DNA of 64,000 nucleotides from CBDCEG01 sp965215775 (lineage in GTDB: Bacteria; Pseudomonadota; Gammaproteobacteria; Cardiobacteriales; Ostreibacteriaceae), in the NCBI GenBank assembly GCA_965215775.1, contig CBDCEG010000019.1, positions 1-64,000 of the forward strand, written 5' to 3'. The notes below the pieces were generated by a model, which saw nothing but the letters and a program-made list of their open reading frames with translations, did not search any database and was not told where the DNA came from. This document shows, piece after piece, positions 7,245 to 16,829 of this stretch (within the stretch, counting starts at the first letter, position 1; each line of letters begins with the position of its first letter). Made by a program: the position numbers and the translations under genes.

Positions 7245-9644
7245 ATGCAAAATATTGAAAAATTAGGAACATTTTATTTAGGAAGTGAAATAAACGAATC
7301 TAAAGCTGAAAAAGATTTAGTTTTGTATGATTCAAAAGACCTAACAACTCACTCAGTTATTATTGGAATGACAGGTTCTGGGAAAACTGGGCTTGGCGTT
7401 TGTATGATTGAAGAAGCTTTACTTGATGGAATTCCAGTGATTGCAATTGATCCAAAAGGTGATTTGGGAAATTTACTTTTAACATTTCCAAATTTGGCAA
7501 CAAGTGATTTTAAAGATTGGATTGATCCACTTGAAGCAGAAAAATTAGGGAAAACAGTAGATGAGCTTGCAGCAGAAAAAGCTAAACTTTGGCAAAATGG
7601 AATTGAAAAAACAGGACAAAGTAAACAAAGAATAAAACAGCTTAGAGAAACAGTTGATATGAATTTATTTACACCTGGTTCTAATGTTGGTCGTCCTATT
7701 TCACTTTTAAAATCTCTAAATTCACCACCAGAAAACCTAAGAAATGATAAAGATTTGTATCGTGAAAGAATAGCAGCTGCTACGACAGGAATACTTTCAC
7801 TGCTTGATATTGAAAATAACCCATTATCAAAAGAGCATACTTTGGTAAGTAATATTTTGGAATATTTTTGGGATAAAGAGCAAAGTGTTAGCTTAGAGGA
7901 TTTAATTATGACCGTTCAAAAACCACCGTTTGAAAGAATAGGAGTTATGGATTTAGAGACTATTTACCCACAAAAAGAACGAACTAAATTGGCAATGAAA
8001 ATTAATAATTTAATTGCAAGCCCAAGTTTTGAAGCGTGGACACAAGGGCAACCATTAGATGCAAAGTCATTATTATTTGGTGAAAAAGGTAAACCACAAT
8101 TAAGTGTTATGAATATTGCTCATCTATCTGATAATGAAAGAATATTTTTTGTAACAATGCTTTTAAATGAAATTCTCGCTTGGATGCGAACTCAACCTGG
8201 AACGGGGAGTTTGCGTGCTATTTTATATATTGATGAAATTTTTGGTTATATGCCACCAGTTGGAAATCCAGCTACTAAAACATTGTTACTTACTTTGTTA
8301 AAACAAGCTAGAGCTTATGGAGTAGGGTTGGTTTTATCAACGCAAAATCCAGTTGATTTAGATTACAAAGGTCTTTCAAATACTGGAACTTGGTTTATTG
8401 GTAAATTACAAACAGAGCAAGATAGGGCAAGGGTTATGAGCGGACTTTTATCAGCTACAGAAGATGGTTTTGATAAAAAAGAATTAAATGAAGCATTCAA
8501 CCAATTAGGAAAAAGAAAATTTTTAATGCACAATATTCATGAATCAGAACCTGTGATTATGACAACTAGGTGGGCAATGAGTTATTTGGCTGGACCTTTG
8601 TCGCGTCAGCAAATCAAAAAATTATGTGCGAATATCCCAGCTTATGAAAATAATATAAAAGAAAAAACTATAAAACTTCCTGAAACTAATTTGGATATTG
8701 TTGAAAATATATCTTTAGCTTCAGATATTGAGCAGTATTATTTGCCGCCAACACAAGTGGTTACAGATTATTCAAAAGTTGTTTATAAAAGCTGTTTGCT
8801 TTGTGTTTCTAATATTTCTTATGATGATACAAAGTCTAATATTCATCATTTGGTTGAAGGTATTTATAAAACTGAATTTTCAGATGGTGCAATTGCAATT
8901 GATTGGCGTAATTCTGTTGAGAAAACAATAAATATAAATCTTTTAAGTAAAGATAAGCCTAAAAATTCATTAAATATAAACCCAATAGCAGCAGCTCTTC
9001 GTGCCAATTATTATAAAGATTGGGAAAAGTCATTCAAAACTTGGGCAAAGCAAAATAAAATTTTAGAATTATTTAAACATAGTTCTATGAATTTATTCTC
9101 AAAAGTAGGGGAGTCTGAATCTGAATTTAGGCAAAGAATTGATTTATCTTTACGGGAAAATAGAGATTTGGAAATTGAAAAGTTACGAAAAACTTACTCT
9201 AAAAAATTAGATAGTTTAAGTATGAAGCTAAAACGCGCTGAAATTAAAGTAGATAAAGAATCCGAACAAGCTAGTGGCAAAACGCTTGATGCTATTTTGG
9301 GAGCTGGAACTGCTTTGTTTTCAATGTTTTTTGGTAGGAAAAAAGTATCAGCAACTAATGCTAGAAAAATAAGTACAGCTCTTAAAAAAGCAAAAGGTGC
9401 ATTTAGCGAACGCGATGATGTTGGCGTTGCTAAAGAGTTGGTGGAAATAATTGAAAAAGATATTTTAGGCTTGGAAACAGAGCTTACAAAAGAAATTAAT
9501 AATATAAAAGAACAGTTTGACTCTGGAAAGGCAGTTTTTGAAACAGTGCAAATTTATCCAAAATCAACAGGAATTGATACTAAAATATTTGCTCTTGGTT
9601 GGGAACCTGGAATTATTATTAATGGAAATTGGACTGCTGTTTGA
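7245..9644 (+). CDS. HerA/FtsK-superfamily ATP-binding protein
   Basis: 799-residue P-loop ATPase of the HerA-like (DUF87-type) group. Walker A is GMTGSGKTGLG at about residues 41-51, followed by the family's AIDPKGDLGNLL. The Walker B-like strand ILYIDEIFGY lies near residue 328 and STQNPVDLDYKG near 366. The C-terminal third contains a coiled-coil stretch around residues 630-690 and a small hydrophobic patch (LDAILGAGTALFSMFFG). An AGGGG ribosome site precedes the start. Family members are thought to translocate DNA, but the precise role is unknown. No nuclease partner (NurA) or defence gene is adjacent; neighbours are rlmA and grxB. Confidence 0.8.
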   Translation: MQNIEKLGTFYLGSEINESKAEKDLVLYDSKDLTTHSVIIGMTGSGKTGLGVCMIEEALLDGIPVIAIDPKGDLGNLLLTFPNLATSDFKDWIDPLEAEKLGKTVDELAAEKAKLWQNGIEKTGQSKQRIKQLRETVDMNLFTPGSNVGRPISLLKSLNSPPENLRNDKDLYRERIAAATTGILSLLDIENNPLSKEHTLVSNILEYFWDKEQSVSLEDLIMTVQKPPFERIGVMDLETIYPQKERTKLAMKINNLIASPSFEAWTQGQPLDAKSLLFGEKGKPQLSVMNIAHLSDNERIFFVTMLLNEILAWMRTQPGTGSLRAILYIDEIFGYMPPVGNPATKTLLLTLLKQARAYGVGLVLSTQNPVDLDYKGLSNTGTWFIGKLQTEQDRARVMSGLLSATEDGFDKKELNEAFNQLGKRKFLMHNIHESEPVIMTTRWAMSYLAGPLSRQQIKKLCANIPAYENNIKEKTIKLPETNLDIVENISLASDIEQYYLPPTQVVTDYSKVVYKSCLLCVSNISYDDTKSNIHHLVEGIYKTEFSDGAIAIDWRNSVEKTININLLSKDKPKNSLNINPIAAALRANYYKDWEKSFKTWAKQNKILELFKHSSMNLFSKVGESESEFRQRIDLSLRENRDLEIEKLRKTYSKKLDSLSMKLKRAEIKVDKESEQASGKTLDAILGAGTALFSMFFGRKKVSATNARKISTALKKAKGAFSERDDVGVAKELVEIIEKDILGLETELTKEINNIKEQFDSGKAVFETVQIYPKSTGIDTKIFALGWEPGIIINGNWTAV

Positions 9645-9690
9645 TTGAGTTTTAATTATAGATTTTAACTAAATGTAGGCAAAAAATATT

Positions 9691-10338
9691 ATGGAAAAAT
9701 TATATATTTATGAACATTGTCCTTATTGCGTGCGAGTATTAGTTTTTTTAGGTTTGAGTGATATAAATTTGGATATTATCGTGCTTGAAAATGATGATGA
9801 AAAAACTCCAATTTCAATGGTGGGTGTGAAAAGTTTGCCAATTTTAGAGAAGAGTAAAAATAATTATATGAAAGAAAGCCTTGATATTATTGCTTATTTA
9901 GATGAAAAATATAATAAAACTAAACTACCAAGTTACAATCAAGAAAATCAGCAAATAATTAGTTGGATAAACAAAAATAAAACTGATATTTATTCTTTAT
10001 CTATGCCTCGTTGGGTTAATATGAACTTGAAAGAATTTGCTACAAAGTCTGCTAGAGATTACTTTACTACAAAAAAAGAAGACTATATTGGTAGCTTTGA
10101 AAAGATTTTGAAAAACTCAAATTTTCATATAAAAAACATAGAGAAAGGTTGGCAAGGTTTAGAAAAAATCCTACAAAGCACTAAAACCAAGCCAAGCAAT
10201 AGCATAGATTTTATGGTATTATTTTCAATGCTTTATGGATTAACAGAAATAAAAGAAATTAATTGGAACCAAACCGTTAAATTATTTATGAATAATATTT
10301 CAAAACAAGCTAAAATAAAACTTCATAAGCCGTTATAA
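9691..10338 (+). CDS. grxB: Glutaredoxin 2
   Basis: GST-like glutaredoxin that reduces disulphides with glutathione in the cytoplasm. The N-terminal thioredoxin fold carries the CPYC active site at residues 10-13 (YEHCPYCVRV), the cis-Pro motif VKSLPILEK and the glutathione-contacting MKESLDIIAYLDE. A helical GST-like C-terminal domain (about 85-210) follows with the expected MPRWVNMNLKEFAT. The 215-residue length is the family norm. No operon partner shows a functional link. Confidence 0.92.
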   Translation: MEKLYIYEHCPYCVRVLVFLGLSDINLDIIVLENDDEKTPISMVGVKSLPILEKSKNNYMKESLDIIAYLDEKYNKTKLPSYNQENQQIISWINKNKTDIYSLSMPRWVNMNLKEFATKSARDYFTTKKEDYIGSFEKILKNSNFHIKNIEKGWQGLEKILQSTKTKPSNSIDFMVLFSMLYGLTEIKEINWNQTVKLFMNNISKQAKIKLHKPL

Positions 10339-10369
10339 CTTATTATAAATTAAAACAAAGAGTGCAAAA

Positions 10370-12505
10370 ATGTTAAGAAAAATACTAAAAGTTCTATTCA
10401 AACTATTATTTAGAGTTGAAGTTATTGGAAAGTATGAAGATAACCACAAAAAAACATTAATAATAGCTAATCATTCATCATTTATTGATGCGGTTTTATT
10501 AGAATTATTCCTACCAATTCGCCCAGTTTTTGTGGTGCATACTGAAATTAGTGAAAGCAAATTTTACCAGTTTTTCTTAAAACGCTCTGAATATTTAGCA
10601 ATAGATCCTAGCCACCCAATGGCAATGAAAAAGGTTGTTGCTTTATTAAATGAAGGAAGAACGGTTGTGATTTTCCCAGAAGGTAGAATTACAATAACAG
10701 GCTCATTGATGAAAATATACTCAGGCTCAGCATTTGCGGCAACAAAATCCGCTGCCACAATAATACCTGTGCATATTATGGGTGCAAAATATAGTTATTT
10801 CAGTCGTTTACGAGGTTTGTTTAATAGAAGAATGTTTCCAAAAGTTATTATAAATATTTTTCCATCAACCAAAATAGAACTGAATGAAAATATACCAGTT
10901 CGTGAACGCCGTGATGATGCAAAAGATAAAATGCACAGAATAATGATGGAATCTGAAGTTAAATCACGCAAGAAGAAAACAATCTATGAAAGCCTTTTAT
11001 CAGGCGAAACAAACCATGGGAAAAAACATTTGGTTTTTGAAGATGGGCTAACTGAAAACCTAAGCTTTAGAGATTTGATAAAGAAAAGTATTGCACTTGG
11101 TCATTTACTTAAAAAAGAAGTTGGAACTGATAAACGAGTGGCACTTATGCTTCCAAATAGTAATATTGTGGCAGTTACATTTTATGCTTTACAATATCTG
11201 GGAAAAGTTCCTGCAATGCTAAATTATAGTGCAGGAAAAAAAGCCATAAACGCTGCAATGACAGCAACTAAGACCAAAGTTATAATAACATCAAGAAAGT
11301 TTATTAAAAAAGGTAAGCTAGAGGAAGTTTTAGAAAGTTTATCTGATTATAAAATTGTATATTTGGAAGATTTAAAGGAAAAAGTAACCACTCAAGATAA
11401 AGTTTCAATACTATTTAAGCAAATAATACCAAGCTTTAACGCAAAACAAGTTAGTTATGATGATGAAGCAGTTATTTTATTTACTTCTGGCTCAGAAGGT
11501 GTTCCAAAAGCAGTTGTCCACAGTCATGTTAGTTTACTTACAAATGTTTCACAAATTTTGACAATATTTGATATTTCACCAAGTGATAAAATAATGCTTT
11601 GTTTACCAACTTTTCATGTTTTTGGCTTAACTCTTGGTGTTTTATTGCCAATAACCTCTGGAAATAGCACATTTATGTATCCAAATCCACTACATTATCG
11701 TGCAATTCCTGAAATTATTTATGACCGTGGTTGCACTATTTTACTTGGAACTTCAACTTTCTTAGCAGGCTATGCTAGATTTGCAGATCAATACGATTTT
11801 CATAAGGTTCGTGCGATTATTGCAGGAGCTGAAAAATTATCTCCACAAGTTAGTAAAGTTTACAATGAGAAGTTTGGGATAAGAATAATGGAAGGATATG
11901 GTGCAACTGAAACTGCACCTCTTATTTCTGTTAATAGTCTTATTTCTTCAAAAGTTGGAAGCGTTGGGCAACTTGCACCAACAATGGACGCCCAGCTAGA
12001 AGCAGTTAAAGGAATTGACGAAGGTGGAAAACTAGTTGTATCAGGTGATAATGTTATGCTTGGCTATATGACTGTTGATAAACCTGGTGTTTTACAAGAA
12101 TCACCAATAAATTCAGACGGGTTTAGAGAATATGATACTGGCGATATTGTTAGTATTGATGAAAAAGGATTCTTACAAATAAAAGGACGCGTAAAACGAT
12201 TTGCAAAACTTGCTGGAGAAATGGTTTCACTAGAATCTGCTGAGTCTATTGCAAAGAAAATCTCACCAGATAATGAACACGCAATTATCACAAGAGAAGA
12301 CCCTGTTAAAGGGGAAGCTTTAGTTTTATTCACAACAGATGCTAATTTAAAAACTAAACAACTTGTTGAAATGGCTAAAAAAGCAGGAATATCAGCTCTT
12401 TCAGTTGCAAAAGATATTAGGGTTTTAGATAAAATTCCACTTTTTGCAAGTGGTAAAACTAATTATATGGAACTTAAAAAATACCTGCAAAAAGTTGTGA
12501 AATAA
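10370..12505 (+). CDS. aas: Bifunctional 2-acyl-GPE acyltransferase / acyl-ACP synthetase
   Basis: Re-acylates lysophosphatidylethanolamine using fatty acids activated onto an acyl carrier. Residues 1-190 form a PlsC-type acyltransferase with the NHSSFID (HX4D) and FPEGR motifs. From about residue 210 there is an AMP-forming synthetase domain with the P-loop LFTSGSEGVPKAVVHSH, the MEGYGATETAP motif and YDTGDIV. The 711-residue length matches Aas of enterobacteria (about 719). The lysophospholipid transporter LplT, often adjacent, is not here. A strong hairpin terminator follows the stop. The high-quality motifs make this a firm call. Confidence 0.94.
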   Translation: MLRKILKVLFKLLFRVEVIGKYEDNHKKTLIIANHSSFIDAVLLELFLPIRPVFVVHTEISESKFYQFFLKRSEYLAIDPSHPMAMKKVVALLNEGRTVVIFPEGRITITGSLMKIYSGSAFAATKSAATIIPVHIMGAKYSYFSRLRGLFNRRMFPKVIINIFPSTKIELNENIPVRERRDDAKDKMHRIMMESEVKSRKKKTIYESLLSGETNHGKKHLVFEDGLTENLSFRDLIKKSIALGHLLKKEVGTDKRVALMLPNSNIVAVTFYALQYLGKVPAMLNYSAGKKAINAAMTATKTKVIITSRKFIKKGKLEEVLESLSDYKIVYLEDLKEKVTTQDKVSILFKQIIPSFNAKQVSYDDEAVILFTSGSEGVPKAVVHSHVSLLTNVSQILTIFDISPSDKIMLCLPTFHVFGLTLGVLLPITSGNSTFMYPNPLHYRAIPEIIYDRGCTILLGTSTFLAGYARFADQYDFHKVRAIIAGAEKLSPQVSKVYNEKFGIRIMEGYGATETAPLISVNSLISSKVGSVGQLAPTMDAQLEAVKGIDEGGKLVVSGDNVMLGYMTVDKPGVLQESPINSDGFREYDTGDIVSIDEKGFLQIKGRVKRFAKLAGEMVSLESAESIAKKISPDNEHAIITREDPVKGEALVLFTTDANLKTKQLVEMAKKAGISALSVAKDIRVLDKIPLFASGKTNYMELKKYLQKVVK

Positions 12506-12511
12506 ACCTTT

Positions 12512-12540
12512 GGGCTGTTTTATTTAACAGCCCTTATTTT
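12512..12540 (+). terminator. Rho-independent terminator after aas
   Basis: GGGCTGTT pairs with AACAGCCC around a six-base T-rich loop and is followed by TTATTTT. It closes the aas transcript. Confidence 0.88.
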
Positions 12541-12740
12541 AAAAAGGAAAGAAGAGGAAAAGCAAAAGTTGCAAGAACAACTATAGTTAACTCAAGATAA
12601 GCTCGTGGCTCAACGGAATTTAGGAAAAGTGGTGGTAGAGTTGTTGGTTGTTCGGTAAAAGGTAGAAAACAGCAATTGAATGGTGTGAGCTTTTTTACCC
12701 ACTTCCAAAAAAACAACTGCTGTGTGGCTTCTTTCAAATG
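12541..12740. other. GC-richer intergenic block, possible structured RNA
   Basis: No convincing gene is present between the aas terminator and the immunity gene. Bases 12601-12720 are about 42% GC by direct count (50 of 120), clearly above the neighbouring DNA. ACAGCAATTG (12669-12678) can pair with CAACTGCTGT (12714-12723) with one mismatch, and shorter complements exist (AACTC near 12588 with GAGTT near 12638). A minus-strand reading frame of 67 codons runs through it but looks unlike a protein of this genome. I could not match it to tmRNA, RNase P, SRP or 6S RNA. From 12741 to 12854 nothing more is recognised. Confidence 0.3.
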
Positions 12741-12854
12741 GGAAAGCTATAAGCTTATTTTGTAAGTAAATTCTATTTTATTCTTGTAGCCCTGAATAAG
12801 ATTTAGAAGTTACCACTTAAGGTTGTAGTTTTTCCATTATTTACATTAACTTAT

Positions 12855-13757
12855 CTAATAATTCAGTTCGAATTTTAAAGTTGGATTTTCTTTAAGTAGT
12901 TTTTCTTTTACTTGTTCTACTAGTTCATCTTTATGATAAGGAAATATTTCTGTTGGTAGTTTATTAATCTCCATTTGCATAAGTTGATTTTTCGGTGAGG
13001 GATTATATTCCGCTAATCCCATAATCCTGCGTATAGATAGCCACATAAGTATCTCTATAGGGAAGATGAAGTAGTCTGCATCTGTGAAGTCTCCATCATA
13101 TTTATCCTTATGCTCATACTCATCAGACTGTTGGATGTGAAACTCGGTTAGGTCATCTATGATAGTTGATAACAACTGCGTATCTTCGGTATCCCAATTA
13201 TCTAATGCTTTTTGATACACACCCATATCATTTGGATTTCGTAATTGTGCATAGTCTAGTGCTATCCCCTGCCATTTACAAAATAACTCTAGCATAAACC
13301 AAGGGTGTTTCTGACTGCTGTGCCAACCTTTGTACTGTTTGCCATAAAGCATATTGAGGAGTAAATCACCATAAGATACAGCTTTATCTTCCCAACCTAA
13401 ATAAAGCATTTGGGCTAGGTGTTTGATGCTGTTGGTGAAAGATTCAGCTGAATCGTAAGTGTCAATTTTTTCTCCTAAAAAAAAATCAATATTATTACTT
13501 TCAACACCTAATATTGTTCTTTTAGATAACAACGAGTAATCAACTCTATGCTTAGTTAAAAAGGTATCAATAAAGTTCCAGTGATACCAAGTAGTCAAAT
13601 AACCTACACCTATAATCGCACCTGATAAGGTGCCTGTCTCATTAATATAGTTTTTCATATCACTGATAGATTCTTCTAAAAATGATTCTTTCAGTTCATC
13701 AATCTGATATTTTTTTTTATCTCTAGTATAAATAATAGCTTCTTCTAAATTTTTCAT
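12855..13757 (-). CDS. PoNi-like immunity protein (DUF1910/DUF1911), downstream copy
   Basis: Predicted cytoplasmic immunity protein that neutralises a PoNe-type DNase toxin delivered by neighbouring cells. The 300-residue all-helical protein matches the PoNi layout: an N-terminal DUF1910-like half (about 10-135) and a C-terminal DUF1911-like half with WFMLELFCKWQGI, ALDNWDTEDTQLL, FPIEILMWLSIRRIMGL and INKLP. It is a near-twin of 14011-14913; residues 1-16 and about 130-300 are highly similar, whereas about 17-60 and 90-110 differ. No toxin gene lies in the window, so this looks like an orphan or protective array. Family assignment comes from motif recognition only. Confidence 0.75.
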   Translation of the reverse strand: MKNLEEAIIYTRDKKKYQIDELKESFLEESISDMKNYINETGTLSGAIIGVGYLTTWYHWNFIDTFLTKHRVDYSLLSKRTILGVESNNIDFFLGEKIDTYDSAESFTNSIKHLAQMLYLGWEDKAVSYGDLLLNMLYGKQYKGWHSSQKHPWFMLELFCKWQGIALDYAQLRNPNDMGVYQKALDNWDTEDTQLLSTIIDDLTEFHIQQSDEYEHKDKYDGDFTDADYFIFPIEILMWLSIRRIMGLAEYNPSPKNQLMQMEINKLPTEIFPYHKDELVEQVKEKLLKENPTLKFELNY

Positions 13758-13835
13758 TTTATTCTCCTTTCTTATTTTTCATTCTATCCCAAAGTTTTAT
13801 ATTCAAAATATCTTTTTGGAAGAAAATATATCCTA

Positions 13836-13861
13836 TGTAATGGTCTAACTTTATGGAACAC
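13836..13861 (-). repeat. IS-end-like motif, copy 1
   Basis: Read on the minus strand, GTGTTCCATAAAGTTAGACC resembles the motifs at 29951-29977 and 38979-39005. It lies exactly between two truncated reading frames, as an excision scar would. No transposase is present. Confidence 0.3.
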
Positions 13862-13864
13862 TTT

Positions 13865-13972
13865 CTAAGTGACATTTATCATTCTATTATATTTTTCTAA
13901 GATTTCATCCTTTGTCATTCCAAAATGTATCTTACCTAAACCTATGTTAGGCATTATGTCATAAAACAACAT
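13865..13972 (-). pseudogene. Fragment of another small immunity-like gene
   Basis: A 35-codon minus-strand frame reads MLFYDIMPNIGLGKIHFG then MTKDEILEKYNRM. The GLGKIHFGMTKDEI style is common at the start of small immunity proteins of polymorphic toxin systems. It ends at a stop just before an IS-end-like motif (13836-13861) and is not present next to the other copy. It looks like the 5' part of a gene truncated during the local rearrangement. Family membership is uncertain. Confidence 0.4.
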
Positions 13973-14010
13973 CTCTTTAGCATCTTTTTCTATTATTTAC
14001 ATTAGCTTAT

Positions 14011-14913
14011 CTAATAGTTAAGTTCGAATTTTAAAGTTGGATTTTCTTTAAGTAGTTTTTCTTTTACTTGTTCAACTAATTCATCTTTAGGATAAGGAAA
14101 GGGTACTGCAGGTAGTTTATTTATCTCCATTTGCATAAGTTGATTTTTCGGTGAGGGATTATATTCCGCTAATCCCATAATCCTACGTATAGATAGCCAC
14201 ATAAGTATTTCTATAGGGAAGATGAAGTAGTTTGCACTTGTGAAGTCTCCATCATCTTTATTTTTATGCTCATACTCATCAGACTGTTGGATGTGAAACT
14301 CGGTTAGTTCGTCTATTATATTTGATAACAACTGCGTATCTTCTGTGTCCCAATTATCTAATGCTTTTTGATACACACCCATATCATTTGGATTTCGTAA
14401 TTGTGCATAGTCTAGTGCTATCCCCTGCCATTTACAAAATAACTCTAGCATAAACCAAGGGTGTTTCTGACTGCTGTGCCAACCTTTGTACTGTTTTCCA
14501 TAAAGCATATTGAGGAGTAAATTACCATAATCTACGGCTTTATCTTCCCACCCCAAATAGAGCATTTGGGCTAGGTGTTTGATGCTGTTGGTGAAGGGAA
14601 CAGCTTCATCATAGGTATCAACTTTTTTAGCAATAAAACTTTCTAGATTGTTGCTTTCAACACCTAATACTGTACTTTTAGATAACAACGAGTAATCAAC
14701 TCTATGCTTAGTTAAAAAGGTATAAATAAAATTCCAATGATACCATGTTGACAAATACTGTATTCCCAAAACTGCATCGGTTAGTTCATCACTATCTTTT
14801 AAGAATAATTTACAATCTGCAATAGATTCTTTTAAATATGACTCTTCTGAAGTATCAATCTGATATTTTTTTTTATCTCTAGTATAAATAATAGCTTCTT
14901 CTAAATTTTTCAT
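14011..14913 (-). CDS. PoNi-like immunity protein (DUF1910/DUF1911), upstream copy
   Basis: Second 300-residue PoNi-type immunity protein, tandem paralogue of 12855-13757 with the same start (MKNLEEAIIYTRDKKKYQID) and the same C-terminal half. The duplicated block is roughly 1 kb, the two copies lying 1,156 bases apart, and includes about 80 bases 5' of each start and about 20 bases past each stop. Differences concentrate at residues 21-50 (ESYLKESIADCKLFLKDSD here), the part most likely to set specificity. Each copy has an AAAGGA- or AAGGAG-type ribosome site. Neither frame is damaged, so both are probably functional. Confidence 0.75.
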   Translation of the reverse strand: MKNLEEAIIYTRDKKKYQIDTSEESYLKESIADCKLFLKDSDELTDAVLGIQYLSTWYHWNFIYTFLTKHRVDYSLLSKSTVLGVESNNLESFIAKKVDTYDEAVPFTNSIKHLAQMLYLGWEDKAVDYGNLLLNMLYGKQYKGWHSSQKHPWFMLELFCKWQGIALDYAQLRNPNDMGVYQKALDNWDTEDTQLLSNIIDELTEFHIQQSDEYEHKNKDDGDFTSANYFIFPIEILMWLSIRRIMGLAEYNPSPKNQLMQMEINKLPAVPFPYPKDELVEQVKEKLLKENPTLKFELNY

Positions 14914-14914
14914 T

Positions 14915-15136
14915 TTATTTTCCTTTCTTATTTTTCATTCTATCCCAAAGTTTTATATTCAAAATATCTTTTTGGAAGAAAATATATCCTATTTTTATAT
15001 TATTTAATAGCTCCTTTGCTTCTTCTTCTGATGTATCAAATTTCCTCATTGCTGAATATATAGAGCACTCACTTATCCAGCCAAATTTTTCTTCAATTTG
15101 TTCTAGAATTATTTTTATACACCTGAGTTTATAATA
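14915..15136 (-). pseudogene. C-terminal remnant of a small gene upstream of the PoNi copy
   Basis: An open minus-strand stretch of 73 codons lacks a good start near its 5' end and reads EEKFGWISECSIYSAMRKFD, then SEEEAKELLNNIKIGYIFFQ, ending WDRMKNKKGK. Its last 24 codons also stand before the other PoNi copy (13759-13834), fused there to unrelated sequence. This appears to be the tail of a gene once located upstream of the ancestral PoNi gene. It might be the end of a toxin or of another immunity protein; I do not recognise it. Confidence 0.45.
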
Positions 15137-15173
15137 TTATCAATCTCTAGTGAAATCAGCTAAATAAAAGTAT

Positions 15174-16829
15174 TTAAAACAACTCAGGTAATTTATCACT
15201 ACTTTTTTGTGTATCAATTTTAGGATTTAGTCTACCTTGTTTGATTATTTCTTCCCAGTTACTTTCTAACTTAACGCTTTGATTTTTATATATTATAGTC
15301 TCTAGTTTTTGTAAATTATTTATAGTTTCTTGGTCAGAAATTAGTTTGGATAACTGTGATAAAGTTCTAATTTGTTCATTGTTATTTGAGTTCCAATAAC
15401 TAATAAGAGCTGTTTCAGTATTTTTATTATCATTTAGTTCTAGCTGCTTGAAAATTTCATTATCATCAGGGGTTTGATGAATTATTTTCTGCTCATTATC
15501 ATTTTCTTGATTATTATTTTTTAGTTTTTTATACTTTTTGAGTAATAATAAAATTATTAATGAAAGAATGACTGTGAAAATCGCCAAAGCAATAAATATT
15601 AACTTCCAAAAGCTATTTTTTTCAGTCTCTTCTATTGGTTTAACCTCTTTTTTGGAAGTCGTTTTATTGGTTACTGTATTTGTTGGAGATGGTGGAACAG
15701 AGTTATTAGCTGGAGCTGTATCACTAGGTTTAATTTGCAAAGTTTGTTTATTAATAACAGTAGTTTCTAGCTTGTTTGTTTGAGTATTAAACCATTTTAA
15801 CTTAAATTCTGGAATAATAAGCTCACCTGATTTCTCGGGAATGATTATATATTTCATTTTTCTTTCTGCAAAACTACTATTATCAACAATCGTAGAATTA
15901 TTAGTAACTTCGTCTTCATAACTTTTTGCATTTTCAATTTCAGGGAAGTTTAATTGTGGTATTTTATTTTCACTTAACCCTAAAACATTCAAAGTTATAA
16001 CTCTTTCAATTGGCTCTCCTACCTTATATTCATTTTGTTTTTTTAATTTTTGTGTAAGTGAGATAGTTTTAGCAGGTAACCAATTATCATTTGTAAAGCT
16101 AGCCTCTATGGGTTTTATATTTAATTTTATTGGCTCAGAAATCGTTGAAATCACCGCGTATCCAAATGCGCCTTCAAACAAAAACTCACCTAAAGTCTGC
16201 TCACCACTTTTATTAAAACTGATCGTATAAACTCTCTCAAAAACATCAAAAGGTATACCTCTTTTAGTTACCTTGTATTCTTTATAGTCTGGTGTAGTTG
16301 ACCGTAAAATAAAATTCTTGCCCTCAGGGCTAATTAAATCAAATTGTTTTATTGGTATGCTTTGGAAAAATTTCATTGTAACTAGAGTTTCTTCCTGAAC
16401 AAACAAATCTTTTTTATTTACACTTATCTCAAAATAAAATCTATCTTTACTTGTATTAGCCCTTGTTTTTTCTACTTTTATTTTTATAGGTTTTGTTTTA
16501 GAACCATTAGGAAATGAAAACGATGGGATTGTTATTTCTCCTATTGTTTTTGCTTTTAGAGTAAAAGTCCAAGAAATTTGCTTGCTAGAAACTCCATTTA
16601 TTAAGCTAAATTGGCTACTTGAACCCCGTCCTTTTATTATGAAGTCTTTATTTAAAGCAGAAAAGTCGGTAGGTTCACCTTCATTAGTAATAACTTTCAA
16701 AATTATATTATCAGCCTGTTGATAATCTTTTTTATCTGATTTTGCTAATACCTCTGCTTTTGTAATATTTAAAATAGATAAAAATATAAAAATTAGAATT
16801 AATTTAAAATATTTAACTTTCATTACCAC
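15174..16829 (-). CDS. batD: BatD-type protein (oxygen-tolerance family)
   Basis: Periplasm-facing, membrane-anchored last gene of a bat operon. The 551-residue protein starts with a signal peptide (hydrophobic residues 8-25, ending NITKAEVLA), has a beta-rich BatD domain to about residue 370 with the family's SFPNGSKTKPIKI and TKRGIPFDVFERVYTISF, a Pro/Thr/Asn-rich spacer (about 372-400), one transmembrane helix (about 407-430) and a charged cytoplasmic tail. It overlaps the end of batB by seven bases. Bat proteins are linked to stress and envelope functions; the exact role here is unknown. Confidence 0.85.
   Translation of the reverse strand: MVMKVKYFKLILIFIFLSILNITKAEVLAKSDKKDYQQADNIILKVITNEGEPTDFSALNKDFIIKGRGSSSQFSLINGVSSKQISWTFTLKAKTIGEITIPSFSFPNGSKTKPIKIKVEKTRANTSKDRFYFEISVNKKDLFVQEETLVTMKFFQSIPIKQFDLISPEGKNFILRSTTPDYKEYKVTKRGIPFDVFERVYTISFNKSGEQTLGEFLFEGAFGYAVISTISEPIKLNIKPIEASFTNDNWLPAKTISLTQKLKKQNEYKVGEPIERVITLNVLGLSENKIPQLNFPEIENAKSYEDEVTNNSTIVDNSSFAERKMKYIIIPEKSGELIIPEFKLKWFNTQTNKLETTVINKQTLQIKPSDTAPANNSVPPSPTNTVTNKTTSKKEVKPIEETEKNSFWKLIFIALAIFTVILSLIILLLLKKYKKLKNNNQENDNEQKIIHQTPDDNEIFKQLELNDNKNTETALISYWNSNNNEQIRTLSQLSKLISDQETINNLQKLETIIYKNQSVKLESNWEEIIKQGRLNPKIDTQKSSDKLPELF

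Noticed and set aside
12534..12737. 67-codon minus-strand gene in the gap after aas
   Set aside because: It runs through the aas terminator side and a GC-rich block, lacks a ribosome site, and has an amino-acid make-up unlike other genes here; treated as possible RNA instead.
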